64,000 bases of DNA from Neoarius graeffei. Taxonomy: Eukaryota; Chordata; Actinopteri; Siluriformes; Ariidae. Each line of letters starts with the position of its first letter. Position 1 is the first letter of the stretch. Made by a program: the position numbers and the translations under genes. Location: positions 43,380,232-43,444,231 of the forward strand of contig NC_083587.1 in NCBI RefSeq assembly GCF_027579695.1. The letters are read 5' to 3'. The notes beneath the pieces were generated by a model. The model did not search any database. It was given only the letters and a program-made list of their open reading frames with translations, and had not been told where the DNA came from. Positions 54,291 to 64,000 of the stretch are shown piece by piece.

Positions 54291-54940
54291 TATCTCAGTT
54301 TCATACATTCTCTCTGTATCTCAACAAGCACACAGTGTAACGTGTATGTAGATGTTACATGCAAGCAGTTACACATTCCAGATCCAATAATTTAGTAGTG
54401 GCTACACTGAATGAATTTGTAGAATTAGTAACATATGCCACAGACAGCAATTCTCAGAATGGATGTTTTTCATACACAGAATGTACAGTAATGGCAATGC
54501 TGACATGGTTCATTTGTTTGGCAGATTTAAATACAAGTTGAATCTGACCCAAGTGTGATAGCCTGAAAGGTCTAATAGCCAGACGCATTCATGAAAAATG
54601 ATGGATGATAGAGGAAATGATCAAGTGTTTGGGGTCTCTTTCTAAAGCATATGGATGACTTGGCATGGTAGTGCATGCGGTCTTGGTGCTGGAGTCATGT
54701 AGTCATGCAAGCTGGAGCACATAAGGAGGCTGCCGCTCACTAGAGATGCTGATGATGGGAGCCACTTCTTTTGGTATGGGTAAGCAAGTCACTAGTACTG
54801 GAGTTTGCTGGTAGAGACAGAGAGCAATTTAGCATCTGTATCATGTTTCACCATACTTGCCTGACTGAAGATAAGGCATAATTTTATATCATCCAGGTGT
54901 CCTATTATTGAGCTCCAGCCCCACTGAGTTGGTCCACCCC
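54291..54940. other. No recognised gene
   Basis: Downstream flank of rpgrip1. No splice-bounded exon or repeat could be supported. Confidence 0.5.
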
Positions 54941-54949
54941 ACCCCTCTA

Positions 54950-56330
54950 CTATGTGCTTGCCAGTGCTTCCAAACAATGGTGCCAGAGCAGAGCTGTTCC
55001 TTCTGAAAGAACAGTGCAGATTCTGCAGTTCTTTCAGCACCACTGTGGTGAGGAGTGCTTCAGGATGACAAGGAGTGCTTGCCCGTTTGTGTGCAAGGGC
55101 CACCAGCCCACCATCATTACAGTACTCCCCCTCAGCTACGAGCCAGCTGCTGGTGGAGACTGGGCCCAGAGCACATATCTCCAGGACAGACCATCTGTAT
55201 TCCCGTGGTGGACCCTGGCTTGATGATGTACCTGGAAAGAGAAGTCCTGTACCAAGAGAAAATATCAGGTTTCTATTGTTTGAGTCTTTAGCTTTGGCTA
55301 TCCATTGTAATGGGTCATGGTCTATGACAAGGGTGAAGTGTTGTCTGGTCAGGTAGTATTGCAGTTCCTCGATGGCCCTCTTAAGGGCATAGGCTTCTCA
55401 CTCTACAGTGGCATACAACCATTCAGCAGGTGTCAGTTTTCTACTCATGTAGACAATGGGGTGTTCCTCTCCACTGAATTTCTGTGAGAGAACTGTGCCT
55501 AGGACCATCTCAGCTGATGGAAGTGTGGGTTCCTCAATACTGGGGAGCTGGTGAGGGCAAGCTTGAGAACTTGAAATGCTTCCTTGGCCTCAGCAGTCCA
55601 GCAGACTTTATCCGGCCTTCTTGGTTAAATCTGAGCGGGGAGAGGACACAGAGGAGAAGTTAGACGCAAATTGCCTATAGTATCCAGCTAGCCCAAAGAA
55701 GGCATGTACATGCTTCTTAGTTATGGGTTGGGGATAGTTCTTGACTTCCTCCATTTTTTCTCATGTGGCTTTAATAGTCCTCAACTAATGCGGTAGCCCA
55801 GGTACTGTGCCTTTGTTAGAACCAGGTGGCATTTACAGGGGTTCACTGTTAAGTCAGCTCTGTGAAGTCTGCCCAGCAATTCACTTAAATGGTGTAGGTG
55901 GTCTTGCCAGATGTAGGAATGGATGGACATGTCATTGAGGTAGGCTGTTGTATACCTGGTATGCAGGTATGCTGATGTCCAACAGTTGCTGGAATGTTGC
56001 CAGGGCCCTGTGGAGCATGAAGGGGAGTACCTGTTACTGCCAGTGGCCTGTGGGGTGCTGAAGGCAGTTTTGGGTCCCATAGCCGGGGTGAGGGCAACCT
56101 GCCTATAGTCCTTGTTAAGGTCAAGTGTGGAGAAGAATCAGGTTCTCCCCAGGTGCTCAATGAGGTCATCCACACAGGGCACTGTGTAACTGTCATACTC
56201 AGACACCTGGTTCTTCTGAAGTCTCGCCTTCTTAAGTTGTTACACAGCCAAAGACTTCCATTGGGTTTGGGGACAGTGACGATGGGGCTGGACCAGGGGC
56301 TGGTGGACTTCTCAGTGATCCCATGGTCAG
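54950..56330 (-). mobile_element. Ty3/gypsy pol relic, - strand
   Basis: The - strand frame 56080-55781 has RT segments (YTTAYLNDMSIHSYIWQDHL, NPCKCHLVLTKAQYLGYRIS); the catalytic YLDD is changed to YLND. Downstream pieces to 54950 resemble RNase H, frameshifted. No LTRs seen. It differs from the Gmr1-type copies. Confidence 0.7.
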
Positions 56331-56339
56331 GATTTTTTG

Positions 56340-57300
56340 CTCAAATTAAAGTGGAAATTAAACAGTAACAGAGCTATTACATTATCTAAATGGAAACAAT
56401 TTCATCCACTGAAATCAGTCATAAATGTGTGTTGTAATAAGATTGTAAGAAAACTCCTCTTGTTGCACAGTTACTGCAAGGGAAAGATTAATTTATTTAA
56501 AAGCTTAGATAATGGAAAGCAAGCAATCCAGGGACCAAAATTGTAAGAAAAACAGACATTGAGTCACGCATCTTTATATAAAACAAACAAACAAACACTC
56601 CTAAAACTATGGCATAACTAAGATGCAAACACAAATAACATTTTTATATGAATGGATGGACTGTGAAAATGAAATGAAACTCAATATTACCATAATAATA
56701 TTGGGTAACAATAATACCCAATAAGATTGGGTTACTCTCTTAACCAGTTAGCTGCCTGAGACCCAACACGGCAAAGTGGTGGTAGATTTAAACAGAATAA
56801 ACAAACAACTTGTAAGTTCCTCTGCACAACAGAATTCACAATTACAAATCAACTGAAAGCACATCAGTATTCAAAATGATTGCTTTCATAGCTTTGTCTT
56901 TGCCATGTTGATCTGAGGAAGTGTTCAAAGTATTTGGATGGTTGTAGCATTTAGAATTCTTCTTAAGGTTTTAGGAGTTCCATGGGTCTCATGGCTAAAG
57001 TTTCTTGAATGGTGAATCTTTCTGTTGCAGATGGAAAGCAGTTTGTTTTAGCAGTGGAGGTTTGTAAACAATGCCACAGCTTCTGGTAACAAAGTTTTGC
57101 ATGATGGTTTTGGTGTGAGCTAGTCATGCACTAGTCATGAACTAGTTTTATACTTGGTTACAAAATGTATGGATAGACAAATACTAAAGCAAATTGCATC
57201 TCAGATTTAAACTGGGAAGAGTCAGCACTTCAAAATGACATCAACACATTTAAGGAATCTTTATCCACTCACAAATTATTAGTTATTTGGCCTAAACATA
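56340..57300. other. No recognised gene
   Basis: AT-rich. ATATTACCATAATAATATT at 56683-56701 is a short palindrome-like run; nothing else stands out. Confidence 0.5.
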
Positions 57301-57303
57301 GAT

Positions 57304-57420
57304 TACCAGTAAAAAGTTTGAACACACCTACTCATTCATAGGTTTTTCTATATTTTGACTATTTTTACATTGTAGATCAATACTGAAGACATAAAAATTA
57401 TGAAATAACTTATGGAACAT
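57304..57420 (+). mobile_element. Tc1-like end (same family as 32722)
   Basis: TACCAGTAAAAAGTTTGAAC and CACCTACTCATTCATAGG match the left arm at 32722-32840. Only one end is present. Confidence 0.7.
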
Positions 57421-57465
57421 ACATGGAATTACGTGGTTAAAAAAAGGTGTTAGAAAAATAAAATA

Positions 57466-58266
57466 CAGTACTGTGCAAAAGTCTTAGGCACTCTTAGGCC
57501 AAGTTTACATTAGACCGTATCTGTCTCGTTTTCTTCGCGGATGCACTGTCCGTTTACATTAAAACGCCTGGAAACGCCGGGAAACGGGAATCCACCAGGG
57601 TCCACGTATTCAATCCAGATCGTGTCTGATCCGGTGCTGTGTAAACATTGAGAATACGAGGATACGCTGTGCTGAGCTCTAGCTGGCGTCGTCATTGGAC
57701 AACGTCACTGTGACATCCACCTTCCTGATTCGCTGGCGTTGGTCATGTGACGCGACTGATGAAAAACGGCACGGACTTCCGCCTTGTATCACCTTTCATT
57801 AAAGAGTATAAAAGTATGAAAATACTGCAAATACTGATGCAAATACTGCCCATTGTGTAGTTATGATGGTCTTTAGGCTTGCCATCCTTCCACTTGCAAG
57901 TGGTAAGTGACTTGCGCACAGCGGCTCAGTCCCGAATCACTGCTCGTGCGCTTCACTCGCGCTCTCTGTGAGCTGCGCAGGGCCGGAGTGCGCACCCTCC
58001 AGAGGGCACTCGCTGTTCAGGGCGGAGTGATTTGGAGCGCAGCCGCTGAGGAGGAAGCGATGAGCCGCACTGACACATTTCAACTTACGTGCCGAATTAG
58101 TCATGTGATTAGCGTATCCGTGTATTGGCGTTGCTGTGTGCACGCGAATCGTGTATTGGCGTTGCTGTGTGCATGCTAATCATTTTTAAAATCGTTAATC
58201 TGATGATCCGCTGATACGGTCTAATGTAAACCCCACCTTAAAGAGTGCCTAAGACTTTTGCACAGG
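57466..58266. mobile_element. MITE with GTGCAAAAGTCTTAGGCAC ends, interrupted
   Basis: CAGTACTGTGCAAAAGTCTT at the left and AAGACTTTTGCACAG at the right are inverted. The two halves are separated by the element at 57497-58237. Confidence 0.75.
57497..58237. mobile_element. Harbinger-like element with TTA duplication
   Basis: Ends GGCCAAGTTTACATTAGACC and complement of GGTGGGGTTTACATTAGACC, flanked by TTA (57494-57496, 58238-58240). GC-rich interior with a tandem pair of CGTGTATTGGCGTTGCTGTG near 58120-58170. No transposase. Confidence 0.75.
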
Positions 58267-58446
58267 AATGGGCAGAAGCCAAAACCCATGTCAATTGACA
58301 ACGTATAGTAATAGATTTTGCACAAATATGACTGCATATTATTGCGATATCGGATATGAACACTAACATTCCAAAAAATAAATAAATCAAAATACAGAAC
58401 ATTTTAGTTTTGTTGAAATAATATGCTTGCATTTTCTGGCCATATA

Positions 58447-58985
58447 CACTGTTTGCTAAGTACCCATACACTTCCTGTTTTATGCAGTTATCTAATCAGC
58501 CAATCCCTTGACAGCAGCACAATACATAAAATCATGCAGATACAAATCAAGAGCTTCAGTTAATGTTCACTTCAAACATCAGAATGAGAAAAATTGTGCT
58601 CTGTGTGACTTTCACTGTGGCATGGGTGGTGGTGCCAGATAGACTGGTTTGAGTATTTCAGAAACTGCTGATCTCCTGGGGGTTTTCACACACAACAGTC
58701 TCTAGAGTTTACACAAAATGGTGTGAAAAACAAAAAACATTGAGTGAGCGACAGTTCTGTGGGTGGAAATGCCTTGTTGATAAGAGAGGTCAGAGGAAAA
58801 TGGCCAGATTGGTTTGAGCTGCAAGGAAGGATATAGTAACTCATATAAATCACTGTTTACAACCGTGGAGAGTAGAAAAATATCTTCTGCAACAGCAGAC
58901 CACACATTGGGTGCCACTCCTGCCAGCCAAGAACAGGAATCTTCGAATCAAGAACAAGTTCCTATTAAAGTGGATGGTGAGTGTA
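58447..58985 (+). mobile_element. Tc1-like transposon, internally deleted
   Basis: The 5' part carries the N-terminal coding region (TTTGAGTATTTCAGAAACTG; CAGTTCTGTGGGTGGAAATG) and jumps at about 58940 to the 3' end AAAGTGGATGGTGAGTGTA. The core is gone. Several stops. Confidence 0.75.
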
Positions 58986-59059
58986 CACTGGGCAGTGTAA
59001 TTTATTACATGCTAGCTGAGATAGGCTTGCAAAGTTGCAAACATTCAAGGCTTATCTGG

Positions 59060-59490
59060 CAAAGGATTGACAAAGAATGATCAAAAGGTTTAGCATGAGA
59101 TGAATTTATTTATTTGCAGGCTAGCCTGAGATGGAACGGAAATTGATGACTTGTCATTCGGAAAAAGAACAGTGACACAGAAATAACACCGATAAGGTTA
59201 TAGCCTATGTTGCAATCTTTCATAAATAACATTGGCAGGGATGTACACTGTTGTTGTCACTGTTTTCCCGTTAGCCAGGAGACAGATCACTACTTATGTC
59301 TTGAAGTAAGTATGCTCAGACAATTTTTTTTTTGCAATATTTTGCACAAGTACTGCACACCACTCTGAATGGTAGCATGCTAAGCTAACATAACCAGAAC
59401 CACAGACACTATGCTGCTAACGCCAACATATCTAACGCTTGAGGAGGCTAACAGACAAAGAACAGCTAGCTAGTCAACAAAATTTTATGT
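59060..59490. other. No recognised gene
   Basis: No coding exon or repeat supported. Confidence 0.5.
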
Positions 59491-59494
59491 CTTC

Positions 59495-59815
59495 TTTTGG
59501 CTGCTCCCATTAGGGGTCACCACAGTGGATCATCTGCTTTCATCCTGTCCCAATTTATGATCCAGATATTTGATTCCCAGTTTGTCCAGGCTTGGGACCA
59601 GCACCAAGTATGCACTGGCTTGTGCAACCCCAGTGGCTGGGTAATTTTACCTAATCTGCACGTCTTTAGACTGTAGGAGAAAACCCGAGCACCCAGAGGA
59701 AACCCATGTAGACATGGGGAGAACAAGCAAACTCCACACAGAAAGGCCCCCATCAGCCATGATGTTTGAACCCAGAACCTTCTTGCTAACTTGCTAACCA
59801 CTGTACCGCCAGCTA
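59495..59815 (-). mobile_element. SINE-type repeat, - strand
   Basis: Contains GGCTGCTCCCATTAGGGGTC and the block AACCCATGTAGACATGGGGA shared with the SINE body. Related to, but not the same subfamily as, the tRNA-like SINE. Confidence 0.6.
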
Positions 59816-60119
59816 ATCAACAAAACGGGCTGCGTTCCCATATTCTTTTTTGCTTTGGAAGGTTTTTTTGTTTGTTTGTTTGTTTTGCACCTGCACTGTG
59901 TGAATGCATAACAAAATTCACCTGAATTTAATTACTTGTAAATATTCCACATTGTATTTTACTTTAGCTGACTACTGAGTTTGTCAGTTTAAAAATGCAC
60001 ACCATGAGGTTTAGGATTTTTCTTATTTTGGATAATAGTGATAACATTTATACCCTATAAATGTTATGAAACACACCATATAAAATCACAACATTCATTG
60101 ATATTTAAGCTTCAATCAG

Positions 60120-60920
60120 GGGAGCATTCCAGAAAGCAGGTTTAACAAACTCTGAACTTTGTGTTGATGAACCCTGAGATGTGAAACTCCATGTTTTTGA
60201 TTACAGAACAGCTGACCTGAGTTAGTTCAGTCACTTCTGAGTATGTTCACTCCAAGTTGTGTGTACAAGACGAATATAAAAAGCCATCATCAATGGAGTT
60301 CTGATAGAATGATTCACCATGGTAACCTGCTAGATGGGGGAAAAATTATCGTTCTGCTTCTGGGTTTCCCAAATTATGGAGCTGCACAGACTGCCTCTAG
60401 GGGATACATAAGACAAAAACTGTAATAGAAGAAATTAAAAGTAACAATTTTAAAATAATCTAAAATAAACAGTTTGAAGTGGGTATTTTTTTTTAGTTTG
60501 CATGCATTTAAAATATCATAAAATTTCAGTGTACTGTAGTCTAATAATTAGACTAGAGTATATTAAAATCTGATTCTAGACTCTAATGATTACATAGCAC
60601 ATCTAATCAAGGTCTCAAAATTCTCTCCCGATGTAAGGCTATGTGAATTAATTCGGCTTCAACATCAATTGGGTTAACGAGGACACATCAAGTTGCTGCA
60701 TCAAACTCAGCAGGAGGGAGGAAATGGTGAGAAACCCAGGGTTTGATTTTGGGTGGGTGAAGAAAAAGGAATGAAAGAAAACCTGCCAGTGAGCAGGTCA
60801 GTTTCATAGTCTCTGTTATCGTGGAAGCCAAGTTACCTCTGGAATGGAAAACCCAGCGTTTCCCCCATTTCAGGGTTAACAAACAGAGTTTTTCACTAAA
60901 CCTGCTTGCTGGAATACCTA
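60120..60920. mobile_element. Harbinger-like relic (ATTCCAGAAAGCAGGTTTA ends)
   Basis: AGCATTCCAGAAAGCAGGTT at 60123 and AAACCTGCTTGCTGGAAT near 60898 form imperfect inverted ends. The interior has no open transposase. Confidence 0.55.
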
Positions 60921-60924
60921 CCTG

Positions 60925-61540
60925 GCATTTAATTTAATTCAGACAACACACATGCACTTTTCAGACATATTTGGTGTGTTTTTGAATATATAACAGTGAG
61001 GACGTAAAGGGAGAAAATACGGGAATTGCATAAGCGGGGGAAAAAAATAAAATCTTGACTGTTCCATCAGACATGGCCATGTTTAGGGAACAGAATGGGA
61101 TTCTGAGATGTCTGTATGGCTCTTCTCATTTGTCCATGACTGTTGGGAAACATTTGGTAATTATTGTTAGTGAAATTAAGAGAAAAAGAAGACTTTATAT
61201 TTTATATAATCTTTTATAAAATGTATGATCATAATTTCAATTAATCTTTGTCAAACTGAGTGTATTGTTTATTCAGAATTACTAAATGTAATGTCATATT
61301 CTTCATTGAATTATACATAACAGTATTAATGTTCATGTGAAACTAAAGGTCAAATTATTTGTACAAGAACTTACAGCTATATGAGCTGGCAGGGGCAAAC
61401 TGGGTGAAAGAATACTGAAAAATATCTGGGAAGAAAAGGAATATTTATGGAAATATTTGAAAATGTTTAAAAAGGAAATATTTATTTGGCAATGATATTG
61501 CTATTAATAAACATTCAGTATATTCATATGCAAAGCTTGA
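60925..61540. other. No recognised gene
   Basis: AT-rich intergenic sequence; nothing supported. Confidence 0.5.
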
Positions 61541-61544
61541 CAAC

Positions 61545-61890
61545 ATTTATTTGGTCAAATGCATGTGGACACCTGACCATCACACCCACAGGCACAGAGC
61601 CCTGACCTCAACCCAACTGAACACCTTTGTGATGAATTGGAACACCAACTTTGCACAAGGTGTTCTCACCCAAAATCAGTGCCTGACCTCACTAACGCTC
61701 TCATGCCAACACAGGTATCCCCACAGCCACACTTCAACATCTAGTGGAAAATTTTCCCAGAATAGTGGAGGCTGTTATAAGAACAAAGAGACCAACTCCA
61801 TACGAATGACCATAGTTTTGCAATCAGATGTTCAACAAGCGCATACGGGTGTGATGGTGTCCACATATCTTTGGCCATACAGTGCGAAAG
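61545..61890 (+). mobile_element. Tc1-like transposase C-terminal relic
   Basis: Starts near an end-type sequence (GTGGACACCTGACCATCAC). It then reads ALTSTQLNTFVMNWNT in a shifted frame from the PDLNPTEHL region, and ends with the family terminus TTTGGCCATACAGTG. Degraded. Confidence 0.65.
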
Positions 61891-62520
61891 GCAACTAATC
61901 TTGTGAAAATACTCACCATCATCTACACATACGTCAACAACTTCATATGGATTCTCAAGTACAACTGTGTGAGAAAGAAGTATCATTAGCATTATTTTTC
62001 ATGCAATTAAAATAAACTGTGTTAGCTATGAGGAACCAGTCTGAACTGCCAAAGTGTCATAACAAACACATCGGACACTGATTCTGTGGACCTCTCATTA
62101 CTAATTGGCAAGTCTCATCTTTTTAAAATGCAACAGAATGGCCAACTTGGTGGAAGTCAACTCTGGCTATATTCTCACAATTCGTTGCATATTTATTGGA
62201 CAAGAAAAGCGCACATTCTCTCCCTAAAACATCGGAAATCTCCCTGTTCAATTCATCTCCCAATGACATCATTCAAAAAAATCATGCAAATTTTAACATG
62301 GCCAACAGTGTACACTAGAAATGTTTAACCAGTCACTGTACTTAAATATGGCATACAAAATGGATCTGAAATAAATGTTTAAATATATGTATATGTGTAC
62401 ATTTGTTACATTTTGGTAGTGCATGTACAAGTCACACATTTGCATATTTATTTGCAGAATTCAGGGCCAGAGAATTAGCTCTAGCTAGCTAATGTTACCA
62501 GTGTGCAGATAGCTATAGCT
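61891..62520. other. No recognised gene
   Basis: No supported feature. Confidence 0.5.
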
Positions 62521-62534
62521 AGTTAACGTTCCTG

Positions 62535-62700
62535 GTAGTGTTGTAGTACTTGAGACCGGTCTTGGTCTCAAGACCACTTTTTGAAGGTATCGATCTTATT
62601 TCGGAATCAACTGCATTTTTATTCGGTCTTGTCTTGGTCTCGGACATAAAGGACTCAGGATTTTATTTCAAGACTGGTCAAGACCACAACTGCAGGAATT
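62535..62700. mobile_element. Short inverted-end repeat (GACCGGTCTTGGTCTC)
   Basis: GTTGTAGTACTTGAGACC at the left and GACTGGTCAAGACCACAAC at the right, with repeated TCTTGGTCTC. Short non-coding fish-type repeat. Confidence 0.5.
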
Positions 62701-63059
62701 TCACTAAATTGCCTATGCATTCTCTGATTTATTTGTTTACATCATTAATGTGATTGAATGTAAAACTTCTTGCTTCAGATTCAACCAATAGCTTGACTGA
62801 TTGCTAATTTGAAGTTTTCATTACTGTTAACAGCCATCATTTGGAACCCATTCTCATTTGGGTGATAACAGATAGCGCGATTATAAAATTTTTAACATTA
62901 AGTCCGTTTAGTTGATGTTATAAACTGTTCATTGATGGAAACTTGAGTGCAAAACTGTTCATGACAACTGCAGTCCTAAAGTTAGCAAGTCAACTGTAGT
63001 CCTCAGCCATAAAAGCATTACTGTAGTGTCCAGAGCATCTTCCAAGTGTGACTTTTAAC

Positions 63060-64000
63060 TGTCCATATGGGGCCGTCCTTCACAGGAGCAATGTCATGAG
63101 ACTCCAGCCAGACACAGGGCATCAGGATGGATCAGGCAGGTCCGAGGAGCAGAGGTGGTCAGCATCTCAATCTCAGGATTGTAACTCAGAGGGACAGACA
63201 GGTTGTTGGGTATGCCCAATGTCACCTGATGAGTAAGAACAGTATACATTTTGCGCTGAGCGCAAGCAGGGACTCCAGCAAAACTAACTATGACAGCATA
63301 ACTAAAAGGGGAGAGCTAGAAGGTAACACAAGCATGAAGGCGCCCCGGGACATAAAGCAGCAGCCACTACACCATCAACAAACTCGAGTGAGCAAGTGAC
63401 TGAGGGACTGACAGCATCCATACATCCCAGTTTACCAAACACTCTATGCCTGAGGAACCTCCAGATCTACTCCTTTACTTAATAAAATTAACAAAAGGCT
63501 TGACTAAACATATGTTTTCAGCCTAGACTTAAATGCTGAGACTGTGTCGGAGTCTCAAACACTACTTGGAAGGCTGTTCCATAACTGTGGGGCTTTGTAA
63601 GAAAAGGCTCTGCCCCAATGTAGCCTTCACTATACGAGGTACCAACAGATAGCCTGCACCTTTTGATCTAAGTAGGCATGGTGGGTCATAAAAGACTAGA
63701 AGTGCACTCAGGTACTGTGGCGTGAGACCATTCAGTGCTTTAAAGGTCAATAGTAGTATTTTATAAACAATATGAAATTTGAGTGGGAGCCAGTGCAGTG
63801 TGGATAAGACAGGGGTGATGTGGTCATATCTTGCACAGTCATAATTTTTGTTTTGTTTTTTTAATTTATCTGTTTAACTGTACTTCTCTGTGTGCCTTTA
63901 AATTGCCCTTGGGGGACAAATAAAGTGCTTTGAATTGAATTGAATTCTAGCTCTCGTAAGGACTCTTGCTGCTGCATTTTGAACGAACTGGAGCTTGTTT
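63060..64000 (-). mobile_element. Non-LTR retrotransposon 3' end, cut by window end
   Basis: The - strand frame 63750-63562 encodes TFKALNGLTPQYLSALLVFY and DPPCLLRSKGAGYLLVPRIV, the ORF2 C-terminal region of L2/CR1-type fish LINEs. Downstream 3' UTR continues to about 63060. It is interrupted at about 63838-63948 by another LINE tail. Confidence 0.75.
63838..63948 (+). mobile_element. LINE tail nested in the LINE
   Basis: TTGCCCTTGGGGGACAAATA, AAAGTGCTTTG and (GAATT)n form a typical fish LINE 3' end. It separates two consecutive parts of the - strand LINE. Confidence 0.7.

Overview
This is a repeat-dominated vertebrate nuclear window, almost certainly from a teleost fish. The mobile elements are fish-type: many Tc1-like transposons, Gmr1-type Ty3/gypsy elements, L2-like LINEs with fish 3' tails, hAT, Kolobok and PIF/Harbinger DNA elements, and a tRNA-like SINE present in several copies. 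The repeat mix resembles catfish-type genomes, but that is an impression, not a measurement.

The only host gene I can support is on the + strand. It is the 3' two thirds of an RPGR-interacting protein gene, best matched to rpgrip1 (paralogue rpgrip1l is the alternative). I could assemble 18 coding exons from 2052 to the stop at 53871-53873. All have AG/GT borders and all phases agree, giving 847 codons with no start codon in the window, so the 5' end lies upstream. The order is coiled coil (2052-21173), N-terminal C2 domain (21316-24960), a linker (27738-28318) and the C-terminal RPGR-interacting domain (28581-53873). Exons of the central C2 domain known in mammalian RPGRIP1 were not found. 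Two introns are very large: 2420-19458 (17.0 kb) and 28771-53294 (24.5 kb).

The 17-kb intron holds a SINE, a Tc1-like element with a Kolobok insertion (2753-4680), an L2-like LINE interrupted by a DNA element (4783-8714), and a Gmr1-type LTR retrotransposon (9172-13356) inserted in a Tc1-like element (about 8990-14150). It also holds a second Tc1-like element interrupted three times (about 15930-18890). The Gmr1-type copy has integrase before reverse transcriptase and a gag resembling the SCAN domain.

The 24.5-kb intron is a nest. A Tc1-like element with TA duplications (32722-52305) surrounds a Gmr1-type LTR element (39982-52184). That is split by a THAP-bearing Kolobok-like element with TTAA duplications (41636-50656), which contains a hAT (43371-48260), a second hAT (43669-46907) and a third hAT (44729-46206); each hAT has its own 8-bp duplication. 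The same intron has a pair of nearly identical 1.45-kb Harbinger-like elements in inverted orientation (35891-37349 and 38440-39889) and a 320-bp ladder of palindromes (42179-42497).

From about 54020 to the end there is no host gene I can support: a Ty3/gypsy relic on the - strand, Tc1-like and Harbinger-like fragments, SINE-type repeats and a LINE 3' end.
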